Shown here: positions 34,041 to 44,089 of the stretch, piece after piece
How positions within the stretch are numbered: the first letter of the stretch is position 1
Layout: each line of letters opens with the position of its first letter
DNA from: Saprospiraceae bacterium UBA3362
GTDB taxonomy: Bacteria; Bacteroidota; Bacteroidia; Chitinophagales; Saprospiraceae
Length of the DNA: 64,000 nucleotides
Assembly: GCA_002360455.1 (NCBI GenBank)
Contig: DEQQ01000044.1
Location: 36,217-100,216, forward strand
Direction of reading: 5' to 3'
Program-made: the position numbers and the translations under genes
The notes under the pieces: model-generated
What the model saw: only the letters and a program-made list of their open reading frames with translations
Told to the model about the DNA's origin: nothing
Databases searched by the model: none

Positions 34041-35327
34041 TTAACTTTTTAACATCGCTGTAGCTTGCTGAATGGCATCAAGCTGCTTTCTAAGGTTGTT
34101 TTTTACTTCATTGTATTGAGGTAATACATTGGATGGTAAAGGATCCTGTGCAGGGAAATTCAACTTTCTATGATCCACTTGTTGCCCATTTTTCCAAAAT
34201 CTAAAGCATACATGAGGCCCTGTAGCCAAACCGGTAGAACCTACGTAACCTATAACTTGGCCTTGATTCACATGCGCTCCGGTTCTAATTCCTTCTGCAA
34301 ATCTGCTCATGTGCAAATATTGAGTTTGATAAGTTTTGTCGTGACGGATTTTTACAAACTTACCGTTTCCTCCACCGTAGGCAGCAGCTTCAACCGTCCC
34401 AGAACCCACAGCGATGATCGGTGTGCCGTAAGCTGCAGCATAGTCTGTTCCTAAATGAGGTCTGTGATATTTTAATACAGGATGAAATCGTTTTGCAGAA
34501 AAAGGAGATGAAATTCTAGAAAAACGCACAGGCGCTTTTAGAAAAAACTTACGCATAGGTCTTCCTTGGTCATCATAGAAATCTGTCTTTCCTTGATGTT
34601 CAAAACTGTATGCAAAATATTCATTATTCTCTGTTTTAAACATTGCAGCTTTTAATTGTCCTTCATTGGTGCCTTCTCCTTCTATGTACAATCTGTCGTA
34701 AATAAGTTTAAACGTATTGCCAACTTGCACTTGATGAAAATCCATAGAACTTGAAAGCGCATCTTCCATTTGATCTATGATCCCATTAGGAACTCCCTGA
34801 TCTTGCATTGCATCCCAAAGAGAACTGGAAATTTGACCTAAAACAGCTTCGGATTTTACTTCAGATTTTTTTTCTACAAGAGTACAACATCCTTCATTAT
34901 TCAAATCGGCAATGATATACTGCGTTTTATTGAGATTATAAACAAAAAACTGAGGCTTATCACAAAGATCTTGAGAGACAAAAGCCATTTCTGTGCCGGC
35001 TCTCATGGATCTGAAATCGATGTGCTCTTTAAGAGAACTCAAAATGCTTTGAACAGAATTACTCTTAAAACCAAATTCAATGAACAGGTCCGGTAATAGC
35101 TGATTTGCCTTTAATTTTAATTTGGAAACTTGAAATTGATCAGTGCTGAATCCATAATGTTCTTCGATATTGGGATTTTGTTTTTCTATAGTTTGGGCTG
35201 CCGATTCTCGATTGTTGGTTACAGGCTTGTATTTTAAAATAAAGCTCAAAACAAAGATGTTCAATGCAAGGAGAATCACAAAACTCACGATCTGCCATAA
35301 CTTTTTAACTTCCAATCTGAATTGCAT
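34041..35327 (-). CDS. M23 family metallopeptidase (murein hydrolase)
   Basis: A 428-residue inner-membrane-anchored or exported peptidase. The ATG at 35325-35327 gives a basic N-terminus followed by one membrane segment (IVSFVILLALNIFVLSFIL); the frame is open 15 codons further up but without benefit. An OapA/LysM-like middle region leads to the lysostaphin-type domain with zinc ligands in HLGTDYAA (His291, Asp295), QYLHMS and GPHVCFRFWKNG. It is expected to cut peptidoglycan cross-links during growth or division. Confidence 0.92.
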   Translation of the reverse strand: MQFRLEVKKLWQIVSFVILLALNIFVLSFILKYKPVTNNRESAAQTIEKQNPNIEEHYGFSTDQFQVSKLKLKANQLLPDLFIEFGFKSNSVQSILSSLKEHIDFRSMRAGTEMAFVSQDLCDKPQFFVYNLNKTQYIIADLNNEGCCTLVEKKSEVKSEAVLGQISSSLWDAMQDQGVPNGIIDQMEDALSSSMDFHQVQVGNTFKLIYDRLYIEGEGTNEGQLKAAMFKTENNEYFAYSFEHQGKTDFYDDQGRPMRKFFLKAPVRFSRISSPFSAKRFHPVLKYHRPHLGTDYAAAYGTPIIAVGSGTVEAAAYGGGNGKFVKIRHDKTYQTQYLHMSRFAEGIRTGAHVNQGQVIGYVGSTGLATGPHVCFRFWKNGQQVDHRKLNFPAQDPLPSNVLPQYNEVKNNLRKQLDAIQQATAMLKS

Positions 35328-35526
35328 TTTGTTTGATGGTTGAAATGAGAAAATGGAAGGCAAAACTAACAAAATTTGGGCAAACTACCAAAGTTCCCAG
35401 TCAAAAGTTGGAGCCTTTTATAATTTCCCTAACATATTATTAATAAATATAATTTATACAATCCTTTTTGTCAGCAAATTATAAAATATTAAATATATTA
35501 TATCTAAATTCTTGCCAATTATTTCT

Positions 35527-35534
35527 TAGATTTG
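35527..35534 (+). promoter_or_regulatory. -7 promoter element (TAGATTTG) of folP
   Basis: Perfect TAnnTTTG match 22 nt before the folP start. The nearest upstream TTG is too close (12 nt) to be the usual -33 element, so the call rests on the -7 box alone. Confidence 0.4.
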
Positions 35535-35556
35535 CGCCTATAATTCTCCTATTGTA

Positions 35557-36408
35557 TTGAAAATCAATGATATATATCCTGCAAGAGATAAGATTTTGAA
35601 TCTGAGGATACCGCAGATCATGGCTATTCTTAACCTGAATTCGGATTCTTTCTTTCCAGGCTCAAGAACCACTCAAATGGACCAAATTTTGAGTAAAATT
35701 GAGCATTGGATAAACTCAGGAATGGCCATTTTGGATCTTGGGCCAATGTCATCTCGTCCGGGGGCAGAAATTCTCACAGAAGAAGAGGAACGGGAAATTG
35801 TAGCTCGTTTTTTACCTACTATAAGATCTCATTTTCCTCATCTGATGATCTCCTTGGACAGCTATAGACCTAAGGTTGTGGAATATGCCATTGCAGAAGG
35901 TGTAGATATGATCAATGACATTTCCTGTCTCCAATATGGCGAAACTGTACCGAAACTTTGTGCTCAAAATGGCATCGCTTATGTTCTGATGCATATGCGA
36001 GGGAACTCCCAAAACATGGGCTCTTCAGAAAACACAAGCTACACAAATGTCGTCACTGAGGTCATCAAAGAACTAAGCATCAAGCTCAAAAGTCTATACC
36101 AATATTCTCTAATCAGCATTTTTGTCGATCCCGGATTTGGATTTAGTAAGACGGTGCAACAGAACTTTGAGTTGCTAGAAAAGCTTGAATATTTTAGCCT
36201 GCTTGGGCATCCGGTCTTGGTCGGATTGTCTCGTAAGTCAATGATTTATAAGAGTTTGGAGATTTCTGTCGAGAATTGCCTGCCCGGTACAATCGCGGCT
36301 CAGACCATTGCCTTAACCAAGGGTGCAAAAATTCTAAGAGTCCATGATGTGGAAGAAGCCAGACAGCTGATCGGTATTTGGCAAAAAATCCATGTTTCCA
36401 CTGATTAA
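35557..36408 (+). CDS. folP: Dihydropteroate synthase
   Basis: Condenses 6-hydroxymethyl-dihydropterin pyrophosphate with p-aminobenzoate in folate synthesis. The 283-residue TIM-barrel protein has the motifs IMAILNLNSDSFFPGSR, LDLGPMSSRPGA, SLDSYRPKVVEYAI, INDISC, MHMRGNSQNM, FVDPGFGFSKT and GLSRKSM, all in order, and ends with ILRVHDVEEA. The start is a TTG preceded by a -7 promoter box; internal ATGs would remove the first conserved strand. It stands alone on the plus strand before a structured repeat. Confidence 0.95.
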   Translation: MKINDIYPARDKILNLRIPQIMAILNLNSDSFFPGSRTTQMDQILSKIEHWINSGMAILDLGPMSSRPGAEILTEEEEREIVARFLPTIRSHFPHLMISLDSYRPKVVEYAIAEGVDMINDISCLQYGETVPKLCAQNGIAYVLMHMRGNSQNMGSSENTSYTNVVTEVIKELSIKLKSLYQYSLISIFVDPGFGFSKTVQQNFELLEKLEYFSLLGHPVLVGLSRKSMIYKSLEISVENCLPGTIAAQTIALTKGAKILRVHDVEEARQLIGIWQKIHVSTD

Positions 36409-36504
36409 AAATATGTTAAATTGGCATGATCTTCACGCTTTAATAGTCCCGTGCTGTTTACTTTGTTATGGTAACTGAGATTGTAAATATAATGATTTGG
36501 TTTT

Positions 36505-36620
36505 TGGGCGTGACCCTTCATTGCATTAAGGGTCGTTCCTTTGCAGGCTCGCCCGAGCTGTCGGGCTCGGTGCTTCGCACTTTTCTGATTTCATCAGAAA
36601 ACCTTCCAAGCAACTCACGC
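36505..36620 (+). repeat. Structured intergenic repeat, copy 2 (GGGCGTG...CTCACGC family)
   Basis: Begins TGGGCGTGACCC and ends CAACTCACGC; GCGTGA (36508-36513) pairs with TCACGC (36615-36620). Internal hairpins: GACCCTT/AAGGGTC, GCCCGA-GCTG-TCGGGC, GTGC-TTC-GCAC, and TTTTCTGAT-TTC-ATCAGAAAA. It lies in the 251-nt gap between folP and tamB, in the same direction as both, ending 39 nt before the tamB start. Confidence 0.85.
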
Positions 36621-36659
36621 GGTGAGGTCAAACAAGAATTGAATTAATTTTCGCTATCA

Positions 36660-39600
36660 GTGAAAAAACAAAAAGTACAACGGCAGAAAGTTGACAGACA
36701 AGATTTGGATTCTGTCAAAAATTTTTTCCGTGTTTTTGTTTTTGCCCTTCTTCTTATTTTTATTGTATTCCTTGTTCTGAAAACCAACTTGGTCAGATCC
36801 TGGGCAAAAAATCAGGTGATGACTTTTCTTCATAAAAATATTTCTAATGACTTTAAAGTTGGAAATATTGATCTCGATATCTTCAAAGGTGTAGTGATCA
36901 ATGATCTAATCTTGTATGATGATCAGCATGATACATTAATTTATTCCAAACAACTTGAGCTGCGACTTAGACAATCTTTGTTTTCTATTTATAATAATCA
37001 TCTTGAAGTAGTATCCTTAGATTTGTACAAAACTATAATAAAAAATATTTACTACGATCAGAATCAATCTTCCTCTATTGCTCAATTTATAGAGCAATTT
37101 AAGAAAAACAAAGGAAGCTCAGGAACGAGCCCTTTTAAACTGAATATAGAACGCGTTAATCTAAACTTGGTTCGTTTTGTAAACGAATATAAATACACCC
37201 AAAAGATCGAGGAATACAGTGTAGCTGAAGCTTGTCTTGATGTTCGTAAAATAGACTCAAAATTTAAATTTATTGCCTTATCCAAAGCAACGCTTGATCA
37301 AGCTTCAATTCAAATTATTAAGAATCCTTACGATGAGAATTCATTGGAGAAAACAAAGGAAGTTGTCTTGGATAGCAACGATTGTCATATTCCTTTTGTT
37401 TTTGCTGTGGATGAGTTGGAGTTGAGCAATTCAAAATTTGCATTCCACAATAATAATTTTGATATAGTGCAAGCAGCTCATTTTGATCCCAATCATATTG
37501 AGTTGAAGGATTTGAATTTGAAATTGAAGGACTTTACGTATGATGATCTTAAATTTTATTGGAAGGATCAGACTCTTTCCTTAAAAGACAAGAATAATTT
37601 TAGCATTGAAGAGTTTAAGATAAAAAAAGCATCCATAGAACCGGAGAAATCAGTGCTCTATGATTTTTACTTAAAAACAAATAAAAGCGAAATCAGAGAC
37701 AGTTTAGAATTGTTGACTTCAACTTATACAGATTATAAAAAGTTCAGAGATCGAGTTTATTTGAACTTGCAATCCAAACAATCCTCTATTTCCATTGCCG
37801 ATTTAGCCTATTTTATTCCAAAAATGATCACTATTCCTTTGTTTAGGAATCATCAAACTCAATCCATCAGTTTGGAAGGACAATTGATAGGAAAATTAAA
37901 TAGTATAAAATCAAATCTAATAAAACTTGCTCTGGAAGATGAATTTTTATTTGAAGGTAGCATCAGTTCAAGAAATTTACATCTTCCCGGTGAAACTATT
38001 TTGAATATCAAAGCCAATAAGGCAGTGACCAATATGGACTTTATAGAATCCATACTGAATCAGGTAAAAATTCCGGAAGTGTATAAAAATCTTGGCAAAT
38101 TGAAATTTAAAGGTCAGTTTGACGGATACCTACAGGACTTTGTGGCCTTCGGAAATTTCTCTACCGGACTTGGTGATTTTGATACCGATATGCGGATGGA
38201 TTTTAGTAAAGGAAAAGAAAAAGCAGAATATTCAGGATCATTTAAAACAACCCAATTTCAACTGGGTGAATTATTAGGCAAGCCTGAGTTTAAAAATGTG
38301 AATATGTCTGCCTTTGTTAGAAATGGCATTGGATTGAATTGGCAGACCATTCGAGCAGATCTTAATGCTCAAATTAATTCTTTCGATTATAAAGGTAAAA
38401 CGTTTTCTGATATCGATTTTAATGGAAAATTTTCGAATCAATTATTGGATGGAAAATTAAACAGCAATGACGAAAATTTAAAATTTACTTTTGATGGAAA
38501 ATTATCCAACCTGAATACCATTCCCAAATATGAATTTCAAACTAAAATTATCAGCTTAAATCTAAAAAGCCTAGGCCTTACGCAAGATTCAGTGATTGTA
38601 AAAGGGAATTTGATTTCGGATCTTTCCATGAAATCCATTAATGACGCAGTGGGAACAATTGAAATGAAACAGGCCAGTTTGATCAATTTTTCCAAATCTA
38701 AATGGCTTGATCTAAAACAGGTAAATCTTTCTCAATCTGTACAAAATGGGAATAAGCAATTGGAGCTGGTTTCTGCAATTGCCGATATAAACTTAAAGGG
38801 ACAATTTGAACTGACCAAATTGCAAGAATACATTTATGCGGTTTTATGGCAACACGAGCCCAAATTGTGTTCTAAACTGAATATTCCGCAGAAAGATTTA
38901 AGTCCTCAAGCTGATTTTACTTTATCAGCACATTTTAAAGCTATGGATTCGGTTTTGAATTATTTAAATAGTCCAATCAGGTTTAGCTATGGGACATTAA
39001 ACTTAGACGTTTCTCATCAGGCAAAGAGGCTAAATTTGGATCTTGGTCTTAATCGGATTGCCTGCGATCAAGTAATTGCAGATTCAGTTTATTGGAAAGG
39101 GGAGATATCTTCTCTTAAACAAGAAAATAATTTTAAATTTAGCTCAGTTAAAGTTAAAGACCAGCAAATACTTAAGGATGCAAATTTTATTGCTGTAAGC
39201 AATGACAGCATTCATGATTTATTTTTAGTAAGTCTCGATCAAAAGAACGGGAAGAAAGAAAATGATATTCGAATCAGAACATGCATAAAGGATGAAGGTG
39301 TCGAAATTAAGTCGATTGGCGATAGTTTGCTTGTCATTGGATATTCCTTGGTTGTAAAGCCTGATCATTATATTCGCTTTTACAATATAAATCGTTTTAC
39401 TGTTCGCAATTTGGTATTGTCTGACACATTAAGATCAATTGCGATTCGAGATACTCTCAATAAAGGCTTAGTATTCAATCTTACGAATCTTAACCTGGAG
39501 CTGATCAATCGTTTTATGAAAACCAAGGATGTTCAGTTTTACGGTTATTTTGATACAGAACTGATGCTGCCTGATGTGGCCAAAATTGAAAATATTTCTG

Positions 39601-41459
39601 GTGTTGTTTCTACCTATACTACCAAAATCAATAAAACCAATTTCGGAAGAATAGGAATTGATTTTTCATTAAAGAATTTGAGCTCACCTGTGCAATTGAA
39701 ATTGAATAATGAATTTAGACAACACCAACTCCAAGCAGAGGGTCAGCTTATGATTCCTTTCAAAAAAGGGTTTGCTGGGAGTGATTGGGATGGACAGTTT
39801 AATGTGCAGTTTAAGAATTATCCTCTTTCAGTGTTAGAAGCTTTTATTGCATCGGTTTCAGAAACACAAGGTTTTGTGTCCGGAGATTTATTGCTCAAAA
39901 TTAAAGATAAAAAGTTTTCGACCTATGGGATATTAAATATGAATTCTTTTGGTACAAAATTGAACTATTTGGGAGTGAGCTATTTTGCCGAAAGGTATCC
40001 TTTGTTGTTCAAAGACAATCAAATTGTTTTCAGCAGATGTGTTTTGAAAGATGAATTTAATAATGATGTGGTCTTGAGCGGTACCATCACTTATGAAAAC
40101 TTTATCCGTTATATAGCCGATTTGGAAATGAGCTCAGACAAAGCTTTAATTCTTAATACGACTAAAAAGGATAATCCATACTATTACGGCTATGGACTAT
40201 GTAAATTTAATGCAAAGTTCACTGATTATTTTAATCGGATTAATATAGATGTCAAGGCAAAAACACTGAAAGGCAGTTACTTGACAATTCCTGTGACGTA
40301 TGATCAAAATGTGACTGATGCCAGTTTTGTAAAATTTGTCAATACAAGTTTAGATTCATCCTCTGTCAAAAAACCTTCGGCAGAGCAAATCACATTGAAG
40401 GGAATGAGTTTTTCTATGGACCTCGAAGTTACAGATGATGCAGAAGTAGCTATAATTTTTGACGAGTCTGCCGGAGATGTGATCAAAGCAAATGGAAGGG
40501 GTAATATTCAGTTTCGTTCTCCTCGTGGAGTACCATTTGCCATGTATGGAAATTATGAAGTAGAGTCGGGGCAGTATTTGTTTACATTGCTCAATGTGGT
40601 AAACAAACCGTTCAAAATAAAACGTGGAGGTTTGATCCAATGGAGTGGAGATCCTTTTAATGCTGATATTAATTTGGAAGCAGGATATGAAGGTTTATAT
40701 TCTAATATGAGTACTTTTTTGTCCGAATTTAATGTTGGAGATCGCCTCACAAGCGAGGCTAGAAACAGAACATTGATTGATTTGACAATGCTTCTCAATG
40801 GCAAGCTATTCTCTCCTGACATTCGTTTCAAAATTTTATTCCCCGAATTGACCGGAGAACTTAAGGTCTTGGCAGAAAATAAAATACGATTTTTAGAACA
40901 GAATGAAGATCAGTTGAATCAACAGGTATTTGGTCTTCTTGTTTTTGGTACATTTTTTAGTTCGACCAATATCCTTGAAAATGTTGGATCTCACGGTGTA
41001 AGTAATAATATTACAGAGCTGTTGTCCAATCAATTTTCTTTATTCGCTTCCAATTTATTAGCTCAAGCATTGGGGAATGTTGGATTTATTTCCGGTGTAG
41101 ATTTTAATGTTGCATACAATATTATTCAGGATCCATTGGAAGGATATAGTCAGAGTGAATTTATTTTTCGATACAAAAATCAATTGTGGAACGACCAATG
41201 GGCAGTGACACTAGGAGGCAATTACAAGCCCAATTCAAGCTTGGTGTACAACACCAACTTCACGCCTGAGAGTGCCATAGAATGGAATACACCTGTCCCC
41301 GGACTTAAACTTCGCGTCTATTATAAAAGTGTAAATACAATAGAAGGATTAAAACATAAAATTGGTTCGGGATTAAGTTTTAGAAAAGAGTTTGACTCCT
41401 TTGAGTTATTTAAGAAGGCAATTGAAGACAACTATGAGAACAAAGACAAGCTTAACTGA
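36660..41459 (+). CDS. tamB: Translocation and assembly module subunit TamB (DUF490)
   Basis: A 1,599-residue AsmA/TamB-type protein, a periplasm-spanning bridge thought to help outer-membrane protein insertion and lipid transport. It starts with GTG, has a basic N-terminus and a single membrane anchor (about residues 24-45), then long beta-rich repeats, and a C-terminal DUF490 domain with GVPFAMYGNYEVESGQYLFTLLN, FKIKRGGLIQWSGDPFNADINLEAGY and FGLLVFGTFFSS. No TamA partner is adjacent. The 3' end overlaps mutS2 by 26 nt. A structured repeat lies just upstream of the start. Confidence 0.92.
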   Translation: MKKQKVQRQKVDRQDLDSVKNFFRVFVFALLLIFIVFLVLKTNLVRSWAKNQVMTFLHKNISNDFKVGNIDLDIFKGVVINDLILYDDQHDTLIYSKQLELRLRQSLFSIYNNHLEVVSLDLYKTIIKNIYYDQNQSSSIAQFIEQFKKNKGSSGTSPFKLNIERVNLNLVRFVNEYKYTQKIEEYSVAEACLDVRKIDSKFKFIALSKATLDQASIQIIKNPYDENSLEKTKEVVLDSNDCHIPFVFAVDELELSNSKFAFHNNNFDIVQAAHFDPNHIELKDLNLKLKDFTYDDLKFYWKDQTLSLKDKNNFSIEEFKIKKASIEPEKSVLYDFYLKTNKSEIRDSLELLTSTYTDYKKFRDRVYLNLQSKQSSISIADLAYFIPKMITIPLFRNHQTQSISLEGQLIGKLNSIKSNLIKLALEDEFLFEGSISSRNLHLPGETILNIKANKAVTNMDFIESILNQVKIPEVYKNLGKLKFKGQFDGYLQDFVAFGNFSTGLGDFDTDMRMDFSKGKEKAEYSGSFKTTQFQLGELLGKPEFKNVNMSAFVRNGIGLNWQTIRADLNAQINSFDYKGKTFSDIDFNGKFSNQLLDGKLNSNDENLKFTFDGKLSNLNTIPKYEFQTKIISLNLKSLGLTQDSVIVKGNLISDLSMKSINDAVGTIEMKQASLINFSKSKWLDLKQVNLSQSVQNGNKQLELVSAIADINLKGQFELTKLQEYIYAVLWQHEPKLCSKLNIPQKDLSPQADFTLSAHFKAMDSVLNYLNSPIRFSYGTLNLDVSHQAKRLNLDLGLNRIACDQVIADSVYWKGEISSLKQENNFKFSSVKVKDQQILKDANFIAVSNDSIHDLFLVSLDQKNGKKENDIRIRTCIKDEGVEIKSIGDSLLVIGYSLVVKPDHYIRFYNINRFTVRNLVLSDTLRSIAIRDTLNKGLVFNLTNLNLELINRFMKTKDVQFYGYFDTELMLPDVAKIENISGVVSTYTTKINKTNFGRIGIDFSLKNLSSPVQLKLNNEFRQHQLQAEGQLMIPFKKGFAGSDWDGQFNVQFKNYPLSVLEAFIASVSETQGFVSGDLLLKIKDKKFSTYGILNMNSFGTKLNYLGVSYFAERYPLLFKDNQIVFSRCVLKDEFNNDVVLSGTITYENFIRYIADLEMSSDKALILNTTKKDNPYYYGYGLCKFNAKFTDYFNRINIDVKAKTLKGSYLTIPVTYDQNVTDASFVKFVNTSLDSSSVKKPSAEQITLKGMSFSMDLEVTDDAEVAIIFDESAGDVIKANGRGNIQFRSPRGVPFAMYGNYEVESGQYLFTLLNVVNKPFKIKRGGLIQWSGDPFNADINLEAGYEGLYSNMSTFLSEFNVGDRLTSEARNRTLIDLTMLLNGKLFSPDIRFKILFPELTGELKVLAENKIRFLEQNEDQLNQQVFGLLVFGTFFSSTNILENVGSHGVSNNITELLSNQFSLFASNLLAQALGNVGFISGVDFNVAYNIIQDPLEGYSQSEFIFRYKNQLWNDQWAVTLGGNYKPNSSLVYNTNFTPESAIEWNTPVPGLKLRVYYKSVNTIEGLKHKIGSGLSFRKEFDSFELFKKAIEDNYENKDKLN

Positions 41460-43866
41460 TCATAAAATTTCTTCCAGTTTAACTCTGTTTCCTTCTGACT
41501 TGATTAAAGAGTTGGATTATGACAAGTTATTGACCTACTGTGCTCGTTATGCTGCAGGCACCATTACAAAAAATCATTTGCTCAATCTCAAATTCTCTAC
41601 AGATAAACATTGGATAGAGAAAGAAATGACTGTGGTAGAAGAGCTGAAGAATTTGAATCATGTTCATAATCTTCAATTGGAAGATTTTTCAGATTTGGAA
41701 ACTGTATTCAAAATATTGCAGACCGCATATTATTCATTAAGCCTTGAGGATTTTGAATTGTTGTCAACTCTTTTAAGAAATGGAATTAAAGTTCGACAGT
41801 TTTTTTCTTCATCGGATTTGCAGCCCTCATCTTCATTAATTTCATTTTCGCTAGAAAAATTTGGTCTGTCGGATTGGATCAGGCAAATTGATCAGGTCAT
41901 AGAACCCAACGTGGGAGTACGTGACCAAGCCTCAGAAGAGTTGTTCAGAATTCGTCAAGAACGGAAACAGCGTGAAGGACAGATTTTGTCTCAATTTAAG
42001 CGAATAGTAACAAGCTACAAACAACAATCTCTCTTGGCAGATTCATTAGAATCCATCAAGAATGGAAAGCTGGTTTTAGCAGTATTGGCAGAAAACAAAA
42101 GAAAGATTAAAGGACTATTTCATGGTTATTCTGATTCAGGGAAAATAATTTACCTTGAGCCGATCGAAATTTCTAATCTCTACCAGGAAATTGAACTTTT
42201 AAGAATGGAAGAAGAGGATGAGATCCGGAAGATATTATTGATTTTGACTGATTTTTTTAGGGGTCAGTTGGATCAATTGGTAGAATTGTATTCAAAAATT
42301 CTTCAAGTAGATTTATGGAATGCCAAGGCAAAATTTGCAGACCTGTTTGGCGCTCACAAGGTTGATATTGTCCAAGATCAAATTGAGCTAAACAATGGGT
42401 TTCATCCCTTGTTATTTATTAAGAATAGTTTGGTCAATAAAAAGGTTGTGCCTTTTCATCTCAGACTAGATGATCATAATAGAATTCTTATCATATCCGG
42501 TCCGAATGCCGGAGGAAAATCCATCATCCTCAAGAGTATTGCTTTGTTTCAGTTAATGCTTCAGTCCGGTTTTTTGATTCCGGTAGATCGAGGATCTAGA
42601 ATGAGGTTATTTGATAAAATTTGTGCCGATATTGGGGATCACCAGTCAGTAGATAATGAATTGAGTACCTACAGTGCGAAGCTGGTGTTTATGAGAAATT
42701 TTATTGATCAAGCAGGACCCAATACAATGGTTTTAATTGATGAATTTGGGACAGGAACAGAACCCAAAATAGGAGGGGCTATCGCAGAATCTGTTTTGTT
42801 GGAACTCAATTCACGTTTAGTTTATGGTGTAATGAATACTCATTACGGCAATATCAAATCTTGTGCATACAAGACCGACGGATTGATCAATGGGGCGATG
42901 CTGTTTAATGATCAAGAATTAAAGCCTACGTATAAACTTATATTGGGAAGGCCGGGAAGTTCATATGCGTTGGAAGTTGCAAAAAATTCCAAGCTCCAAC
43001 AATCCGTTATCCAAAAGGCAAAACATCTTGCCGGAAAATCCAATGTCCAGTTTGAAGAATTGCTGAGCGATTTGGAACAAAAAAAACTTGAACTTGATGC
43101 AGATGCAAGAAAGCTGAAACAAAAAGAAAAATCATTGGATCAATTGATGAAACAATACAAAGAGCTGCATCATCAATTGGAAATAAGAAAACTCAAACTA
43201 AGAGCTGAGATTAAGCAACAAGAAATACATACTTTGCATTCACAGAAAAAAGATATTCAACATCAATACAAGGATATGTTGAGTTTAAAAAATGAACTTG
43301 AGTTGAAGCAAATGATGGAACAAAAAAAATTGGACGAGGAGAGAAAGCTACAAGAGTTTAATCATATTCAACACCAGTTGAAAGAGCTGACAAAGAAAAA
43401 AAAGTTGCTGCCGGAAGATTTTGAACCGGGGCTTGCTGTGCGTCTTATACAATTTAATTTGGTTGGTTTAGTTTCAAAAATAGATAAAACCAAAATTCAT
43501 GTCGAGGCCAATAATATCGTGTTTAAATGTACACCCGATGAGCTTGAGCTTGTAAACAATATGGTAGACACAAAAAATCAATACAGTGTTCAGTTGACAG
43601 GATTGACTATTGATCCTACGTTCAACAGTACTTTGGATATACGAGGATTTAGAACTCCCGAAGCTATTGACACTATCGAGCTTTTTATCGATCGAGCCAT
43701 TTTATCTAATTTTAAACAAATAAAAATCCTGCATGGGAAGGGCAGTGGCGGACTTCGCGCTACAGTAAGCAAGGAGCTAAAAAAGTATAAAGTGATAGAT
43801 CAATTTTGGCATCCGGAAGAGGGAGAAGGGGGAAACGGAATCACTCTGGCAACGTTCAAAGAATAA
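41434..43866 (+). CDS. mutS2: Endonuclease MutS2
   Basis: MutS-family ATPase with a C-terminal Smr nuclease domain, connected in other bacteria with recombination control and rescue of collided ribosomes. From the ATG at 41434 it is 810 residues. Order: N-terminal core/clamp helices, Walker A SGPNAGGKSI (about 355-364), DIGDHQSVDNELSTYSAKL, Walker B LIDEFGTGTEPKIGGAIAE, a long coiled coil (about 530-660, rich in Lys, Glu, Gln), a KOW-like strand region, and the Smr domain with LDIRGFRTPEAI and HGKGSGGLR. All motifs are intact. It overlaps tamB by 26 nt. Confidence 0.95.
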   Translation: MRTKTSLTDHKISSSLTLFPSDLIKELDYDKLLTYCARYAAGTITKNHLLNLKFSTDKHWIEKEMTVVEELKNLNHVHNLQLEDFSDLETVFKILQTAYYSLSLEDFELLSTLLRNGIKVRQFFSSSDLQPSSSLISFSLEKFGLSDWIRQIDQVIEPNVGVRDQASEELFRIRQERKQREGQILSQFKRIVTSYKQQSLLADSLESIKNGKLVLAVLAENKRKIKGLFHGYSDSGKIIYLEPIEISNLYQEIELLRMEEEDEIRKILLILTDFFRGQLDQLVELYSKILQVDLWNAKAKFADLFGAHKVDIVQDQIELNNGFHPLLFIKNSLVNKKVVPFHLRLDDHNRILIISGPNAGGKSIILKSIALFQLMLQSGFLIPVDRGSRMRLFDKICADIGDHQSVDNELSTYSAKLVFMRNFIDQAGPNTMVLIDEFGTGTEPKIGGAIAESVLLELNSRLVYGVMNTHYGNIKSCAYKTDGLINGAMLFNDQELKPTYKLILGRPGSSYALEVAKNSKLQQSVIQKAKHLAGKSNVQFEELLSDLEQKKLELDADARKLKQKEKSLDQLMKQYKELHHQLEIRKLKLRAEIKQQEIHTLHSQKKDIQHQYKDMLSLKNELELKQMMEQKKLDEERKLQEFNHIQHQLKELTKKKKLLPEDFEPGLAVRLIQFNLVGLVSKIDKTKIHVEANNIVFKCTPDELELVNNMVDTKNQYSVQLTGLTIDPTFNSTLDIRGFRTPEAIDTIELFIDRAILSNFKQIKILHGKGSGGLRATVSKELKKYKVIDQFWHPEEGEGGNGITLATFKE

Positions 43867-43897
43867 TTCCATCTCTACTCCGTAAGGAATCTTTTTT
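43866..43897 (+). terminator. Weak candidate terminator after mutS2
   Basis: ATTCC and GGAAT arms with a 15-nt loop, followed by TTTTTT, right after the mutS2 stop. The stem is only 5 bp, so the call is tentative. Confidence 0.3.
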
Positions 43898-43972
43898 ATT
43901 TTAATATAATATTGAATTAACCACTCTTGAAATAAAGTTCATTAAGTAAGTGGTCGTGCCGTTAATAAATAA

Positions 43973-44045
43973 ATCCCTGTGAACAACGGGATATATCTCT
44001 ATGGCTAAAGTCTATTATGCCTCTGTGGATTAATGGACTTTAGCC
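43973..44045. repeat. Hairpin repeat pair (ATCCC/GGGAT and GGCTAAAGTC/GACTTTAGCC)
   Basis: Two successive inverted repeats: ATCCC (43973-43977) with GGGAT (43988-43992), and a perfect 10-bp arm pair GGCTAAAGTC (44003-44012) with GACTTTAGCC (44036-44045). They resemble the dispersed palindromic elements with GGCTAAAGCC-type arms that I remember from other Bacteroidota genomes. The region 43898-44089 contains no supported gene otherwise. Confidence 0.6.
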
Positions 44046-44089
44046 TGTTTTGAATCATACCGATCAAGAAGTAAATGCAGGCCTATATA

